Source of the DNA: Alphaproteobacteria bacterium
GTDB lineage: Bacteria > Pseudomonadota > Alphaproteobacteria > Geminicoccales > Geminicoccaceae
DNA: 9,128 bases
Assembly (NCBI GenBank): GCA_026982585.1
Contig: JALSGW010000373.1
Location: 1-9,128, forward strand
Direction: 5' to 3'
Part shown: piece by piece, positions 5,811 to 9,128 of the stretch
How the letters are laid out: the number at the start of each line of letters is the position of its first letter
How positions within the stretch are numbered: the stretch's first letter is position 1
Program-made: the position numbers and the translations under genes
Notes under the pieces: generated by a model
The model's database searches: none
Seen by the model: only the letters and a program-made list of their open reading frames with translations
Told to the model about the DNA's origin: nothing

Positions 5811-7274
5811 TCAGGCGGCGTCCGCTTCGGGCTCCTCGTGCCCGCCCGCCTTGTCCTCCGGGGGCGCCGGTCTGGCCTGGGCGGCGGGCACGCTCTCCTT
5901 GTCCCGGGGGACCATCGCCCGTGCCGGAGAGGGACGCTCGCCGATCAAATACTGGGCCGGGCGCTGGCCCAGCGCCAGGCGCGAGACCCGCGGCGGCCGC
6001 ATCCACCTCACCGTATCGAAGCCGCCGTTGGTGCCGAAGGGCCGCCATTCGGGGAAGATCTCCCCGCTTTCCACGCACACCCAGGCCTCGTCCAGGGGCG
6101 CCTCCTGGGCACGCTGGAGCCACGCCTCGGCCTTGTCTTCGTCCTGGTGTTCGAGCCGCTCCAGATCGGCGAGGAGCTGGAAGGTGCGCACGGTGGCGCC
6201 GAGCTCCGCCGCCCGCAGCAGCAGCTCGCGCGCCTGACGGTACTCTCCCGCGATCAAATAGGCCTCGCCCAGCACCACGTAGCTCAGGGGCGCGTAGGGA
6301 GCGAGGGAGCGCAGGCGTTCCAACCGGGCGGCCCGCGCGCGCGGGGTTTCATCCGCGTTCAGCTGTGCGTAGGCGCGGGCGAGATCGGGATGGGGGGCGA
6401 GCTTCCACGCCTTCTCGAGCACCCGTCGGGCGAGCCGCGTGCGGCCGAGTTGTGCGGCGAGGCCGGACAGCTGCACCGCGACCGGGGCGAAGGCGGGCTG
6501 GGTGCGGAAGGCCCGCTGGGCGAGCCGGAACGCCTCCGCCGTCTCGCCGCGTTGCTCCGCCTCGCGGGCCAGCATCAGCCACAGGATGGCCCGTTTGCGC
6601 GCGCTCTCCTCCCGCTCCAGCAGTTTGGTGTCGGCGAGTTCGCCGAGATGGGCCAATGCCTCCCGCCAGCGTCCGGCCCGGGTGAGGAGGTCGAACAGGG
6701 TGGCCAGCACCCAGGGGGTGCTGGGACTGCGCCGGTAGGCCTCTTGGGCGAGTTCCAACGCGCGGTCGAGATCGCCCTGCTTCATGGCGTGGGCGAGCAG
6801 CCCCCTGAGCCCCAAAAGTGCCGCCTCGGGCTCCCGCAGCATGGCCCGAAAGCGCCGCAGCGCCTCCTCCTCGTCGCCCTCGAGCTGGGCGGTCTGGGCT
6901 CCCAGCAGCAGAAGTCCGGGCCGTTCGTCCTCGAGCAGCCGGCCGGCCTGGCGGGCGTAGTGGCGGGCCGCCGCCACGTCGCCGGCCGCCGCCGCCACCA
7001 GCCCCAGGGTGAGGGCCTGATAGCCGCGCTCGCGCCGTTTGCGCGCCCGGGCGTCCCGCATCCGCCGCGGCCAGCGCCACAGCCAGCGGCCGAGTTCGAA
7101 CAGGGCGACGCCGAATGTGACCAGGGCGGCGACGGCGAGCACCAGCACCGCGAAACTGGTCTCGACGATGTAGTCGGACCATTCGATCACCACCCGGCCG
7201 GGCCGGTCGGCGAACCAGGCGGCGAGCACAGCCGCCGCACTGGCGACGGCGAGGAAGAGGAGGATGCGCATCAT
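5811..7274 (-). CDS. hemY: HemY-family membrane TPR protein
   Basis: The proteobacterial HemY (HemY_N plus tetratricopeptide repeats) is encoded in heme-synthesis operons. Its biochemical role is unsettled, and it is not the Bacillus protoporphyrinogen oxidase of the same name. 487 residues from ATG 7274. Two N-terminal membrane helices (about 4-20 and 41-59) flank the HemY_N signature DRPGRVVIEW and are followed by a basic stretch (RRMRDARARKRRERG). TPR-like helical pairs fill about 85-385. At 398-424 a zinc-ribbon-like tail keeps the frame WVC...W...FDTVRW but has lost most cysteines. The last 60 residues are Pro/Glu/Ala-rich and probably disordered. An in-frame TTG at 7286 is a weaker start, while ATG 7274 has GGA 7 nt upstream. 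It starts 15 nt after the mitofilin-like gene, so cotranscription is likely. Confidence 0.9.
   Translation of the reverse strand: MMRILLFLAVASAAAVLAAWFADRPGRVVIEWSDYIVETSFAVLVLAVAALVTFGVALFELGRWLWRWPRRMRDARARKRRERGYQALTLGLVAAAAGDVAAARHYARQAGRLLEDERPGLLLLGAQTAQLEGDEEEALRRFRAMLREPEAALLGLRGLLAHAMKQGDLDRALELAQEAYRRSPSTPWVLATLFDLLTRAGRWREALAHLGELADTKLLEREESARKRAILWLMLAREAEQRGETAEAFRLAQRAFRTQPAFAPVAVQLSGLAAQLGRTRLARRVLEKAWKLAPHPDLARAYAQLNADETPRARAARLERLRSLAPYAPLSYVVLGEAYLIAGEYRQARELLLRAAELGATVRTFQLLADLERLEHQDEDKAEAWLQRAQEAPLDEAWVCVESGEIFPEWRPFGTNGGFDTVRWMRPPRVSRLALGQRPAQYLIGERPSPARAMVPRDKESVPAAQARPAPPEDKAGGHEEPEADAA
6003..6083 (-). other. Degenerate zinc-ribbon-like segment at the HemY C-terminus
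   Basis: Residues 398-424 of HemY (WVC...PEW...GGFDTVRW). As I recall the alphaproteobacterial family, this segment usually has the form WxCxxC...W...CxxC...FDTxxW, a small metal-binding ribbon. Here only the first Cys (codon 6077-6075) remains, and the other three expected positions read as Ser, Gly and Gly. The conserved tryptophans and FDT are intact. The comparison is from memory and not from an alignment. Confidence 0.5.
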
Positions 7275-7289
7275 GATCCCGTCCAACGC

Positions 7290-8765
7290 TCAGCTGGCAT
7301 CCGGCCCGGGGATGTCCCGGACGGCCTCGAGCAACTGCTCTCTGAGCCGGGCGAGCAGGCGGATGGCGGCAAGCCGCAGCTCCGCGCGCCGAAGCCAGGC
7401 CGCGAGCGGTTCGGGCGGCGGTGCGGGCAGTTCCCGCACTAATGCGAGGGCGGCCTCCAGGCGACCCCGGCGCAGCTCTTCCTCCACCCGAAGCGCAAGC
7501 GGCGGCGTGGTGGGCTCCCCGCCCTTGCGCCGGATGGTCACGAGACCGAACAGCTCGCGCGGCTGCGCCGCCGCTCGTGCCGCATCCGGCCCGCCTCGGA
7601 CCGCCACAAGGGCGGCCACCTGCCGCCAGCCCTCCAGGAGTTCCATGGCCGTCGGGAGCCCTTCCGAGGCACCGGCGGCCAGCGCGGAAACCAGATCGGG
7701 CGAGCCATCATTCGGCACCGCACGGCGGAGCAGGGGCACGAGTTCGGGATAGGGCCCGCCTTCGCCAAGCCGCCGGTCCAGCTCGAGCGCGAGCAGCGCC
7801 TTCGCCGACAATGCCGCGCGCTCCGCGCCGAGCTCGAGGAGCCGCGCTTCGATGGCATCCATGCGCGCACCGAGCTGCTCTTGCAGCCGGTCGGCAGCCT
7901 CGCTCTGGTCCGCGAGCCTTCGGGCAAGTGCGGCGAGGCGCGCCTCGAGTTCGGCGATGCGGGGGTCCGCCGGCGCGGGCTTCTGCGCTTGGGCCCGCAT
8001 GCGGCTGAGTTCCGTTTCGAGCTCAGCGACCGTGGCGGCGAGTGCGGCGAGTTCCGCACGCACCGCCTGTGATGCCGCGACGGCGGGTGCGGGATCGCCG
8101 CTGGGAGCGCGCTGTTCCACTTTGCTGACGCGTCCGCGCAGCCGGGCCACGGCGGCTGCGAGGTCCGCAAGCGCGCGCTCCAGGGCCCGCAGGCGTTGGA
8201 TCAGGCGCGCATCGTCCGGCTCCGCGCGCGCGGCGAGGGCTTGGATGCTTCGGGCGAGCCGCTCCTGTCCGCTCTCGAGCGCATCGAGACGTGCGGCGAG
8301 CGGGCCGGGATCGAAGGGATCGGGCACGGTTGCGGCCAGCTCTTCGAGCCGTCTTGCGAGGTCGCCGACTTGCGCGCGAAGCTCCGCGATGTAAGCTGAG
8401 CTTTGTTCGGCACCGGCAGCCGTATCACGCGCGAGCGTCTCCACGCGCGCCTCAAGCGCCGAGAGCTCCTCCGTCCGCCGTTCGAGCCCGCCGACCATGC
8501 GCTCGAGCCGTTCGAGCCGCACCAGCGCCTCCGCCCCGCGCTCGTCGAATCCCCGCAGATAGAGGGCGAGCGCCACCGCCAGCGCGCCTCCGAGCAGGGC
8601 CGCGGCGAAGGCGGCAGCCGAGCGCGCCACGCCGCCCGGCGGGCGCTCCGTTGCCGGATCCTCCTTGGCGATCCCCTCCTCCTCCGGGGCGGACGGCGAG
8701 GGCTGCGCCCCGCCGGCATCGGACGGCGACGGCGGGGGTTCCTTGGGGGACTCGGGATCGGGCAT
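7290..8765 (-). CDS. Mic60/mitofilin-like inner-membrane coiled-coil protein
   Basis: 491 residues with the architecture of alphaproteobacterial Mic60 homologues. It has a Pro/Ser/Glu-rich N-terminal segment (1-45), one membrane helix (about 48-70), a long Ala/Glu/Arg-rich coiled coil (about 78-325) and a C-terminal mitofilin-type helical domain (about 330-485, including LFGLVTIRRKGGEP and an amphipathic region before it). In mitochondria Mic60 forms cristae junctions. Bacterial homologues are linked to invaginated inner membranes, with the coiled coil facing the periplasm. A clear GAGG lies 7 nt before ATG 8765. The slot between hemD and hemY is where gammaproteobacteria carry hemX, which has a similar outline (membrane helix plus coiled coil), so a HemX-like label is the main alternative. 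The mitofilin reading is preferred on length, C-terminal pattern and apparent taxon. Confidence 0.8.
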   Translation of the reverse strand: MPDPESPKEPPPSPSDAGGAQPSPSAPEEEGIAKEDPATERPPGGVARSAAAFAAALLGGALAVALALYLRGFDERGAEALVRLERLERMVGGLERRTEELSALEARVETLARDTAAGAEQSSAYIAELRAQVGDLARRLEELAATVPDPFDPGPLAARLDALESGQERLARSIQALAARAEPDDARLIQRLRALERALADLAAAVARLRGRVSKVEQRAPSGDPAPAVAASQAVRAELAALAATVAELETELSRMRAQAQKPAPADPRIAELEARLAALARRLADQSEAADRLQEQLGARMDAIEARLLELGAERAALSAKALLALELDRRLGEGGPYPELVPLLRRAVPNDGSPDLVSALAAGASEGLPTAMELLEGWRQVAALVAVRGGPDAARAAAQPRELFGLVTIRRKGGEPTTPPLALRVEEELRRGRLEAALALVRELPAPPPEPLAAWLRRAELRLAAIRLLARLREQLLEAVRDIPGPDAS

Positions 8766-8786
8766 GACGGATCCTCGTTCGGGGGA

Positions 8787-8826
8787 GTGGGGTCGGGGGC
8801 CGATGGAGGAGGGCCCGCGGCCCCAC
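8787..8826 (-). other. Intergenic hairpin between hemD and the mitofilin-like gene
   Basis: Two 15-nt arms (8787-8801 and 8812-8826) flank a 10-nt loop. In the minus-strand transcript 13 of 15 positions form Watson-Crick pairs (GTGGGG with CCCCAC, CG with CG, GGGCC with GGCCC), with one A-C and one C-C mismatch. It lies after the hemD stop and ends about 10 nt before the GAGG ribosome binding site at 8776-8773. No U-tract follows, so it is not a standard intrinsic terminator. It could stabilise or process the mRNA, or attenuate expression. Confidence 0.5.
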
Positions 8827-8833
8827 CCGACTA

Positions 8834-9128
8834 TCAGGGCTGGAAGCGGGCTTCAAGGCAAGCGAGCAGGGCCGATTGGTCGCGGCGCTCGGCCACCGCG
8901 ATCTCCATGCCCGGCGCGAAATCGGCCACCTCCTCGGCGACCGCCTCGCTCAGACACACGCACAGGGTGCCCTCGAGCGCGGGCGCGAGCCCGGCCTCGC
9001 GCACCAGGCGCGCGAAGGTGGCGGCGGTGCGCGGCGAGAACAAAAGCACGGCGCCGATCGCCCGCCGCTGCAAGGCATGGCGGGTGCGCGAGCCGAGCTC
9101 CTCGCGGGGCACGGTCTCGTACACCACG
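8834..9128 (-). CDS. hemD: Uroporphyrinogen-III synthase HemD, C-terminal part
   Basis: This enzyme cyclises hydroxymethylbilane to uroporphyrinogen III with inversion of ring D, in the cytoplasm, as the branch-point step of heme, siroheme and corrinoid synthesis. Only the last 97 or so residues are visible, and the frame stays open to the window end, so the gene starts outside. Family signs are YETVPREEL at the domain junction, AVLLFSPRTAATFARLVREAGL, the LCVCLSEAVAEEV stretch, and an ending AERRDQSALLACLEARF. The protein is poorly conserved in general, so the call rests on this C-terminal pattern together with its place upstream of the mitofilin-like gene and hemY. The 68-nt gap to the next gene holds a hairpin. 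Confidence 0.85.
   Translation of the reverse strand, partial: VVYETVPREELGSRTRHALQRRAIGAVLLFSPRTAATFARLVREAGLAPALEGTLCVCLSEAVAEEVADFAPGMEIAVAERRDQSALLACLEARFQP

Noticed and set aside
4291..6237. 648-codon open frame on the plus strand
   Set aside because: It lies antisense to rnc, lepB and the end of hemY, which have intact catalytic motifs. Its translation is rich in Gly, Ala, Pro, His, Gln and Glu with no recognisable domain, as expected for the opposite strand of GC-rich genes.
5838..7442. 534-codon open frame on the plus strand
   Set aside because: Antisense to hemY and the end of the mitofilin-like gene. No family resemblance and no credible ribosome binding site.
4393..8248. Exact 17-nt match GGCGAGGGCTTGGATGC at 4393-4409 and 8232-8248
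   Set aside because: Both copies encode Ile-Gln-Ala-Leu-Ala in helices of unrelated proteins (RNase III and the mitofilin-like protein) with the same preferred codons. A chance coding coincidence explains it.

Overview
The window is GC-rich (about 70% by eye), densely coding, and most likely chromosomal DNA of an alphaproteobacterium. Four features point there: a Mic60/mitofilin-like gene between hemD and hemY (other proteobacteria usually carry hemX in that slot), a long HemY ending in a W...FDTxxW tail, a short LepB of about 250 residues, and an alphaproteobacterial-looking class I PHA synthase. I see no mobile element, CRISPR array, tRNA or rRNA gene, and no clear sign of horizontal transfer. 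By gene content this is an ordinary core region.

Left block (plus strand, 1-2326): the 3' portion of phaC, a class I polyhydroxyalkanoate synthase with its complete Cys-Asp-His triad and its 5' end outside the window. It is followed 63 nt later by tenA, a thiaminase II-type enzyme with its active-site Cys, Asp and Glu. A 135-nt convergent gap (2327-2461) then separates tenA from the minus-strand genes. It carries one copy of a 19-bp direct repeat whose other copy forms the 3' end of recO.

Middle block (minus strand, 5643 down to 2462): lepB-rnc-era-recO, the conserved proteobacterial cluster for signal peptide cleavage, dsRNA processing, 30S ribosome maturation and recombinational repair. 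Spacing is very tight (6 nt, a 4-nt overlap, 3 nt), which implies one transcript with coupled translation. A plausible sigma-70-type promoter (-35 TTTACC, 17-nt spacer, -10 TAGGTT) lies just upstream of lepB in a 167-nt gap.

Right block (minus strand, 9128 down to 5811): the end of hemD (uroporphyrinogen-III synthase, running off the window), a Mic60/mitofilin-like membrane coiled-coil protein, and hemY. This is the heme-synthesis gene cluster coupled to an inner-membrane shaping factor. A strong intergenic hairpin sits between hemD and the mitofilin gene.

The observations most worth a second look are the HemY C-terminal ribbon that appears to have lost three of four metal-binding cysteines, the duplicated recO 3' end, the hemD-mitofilin hairpin, and the phaC-tenA pairing. 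I found no evidence for an undescribed multi-gene system.
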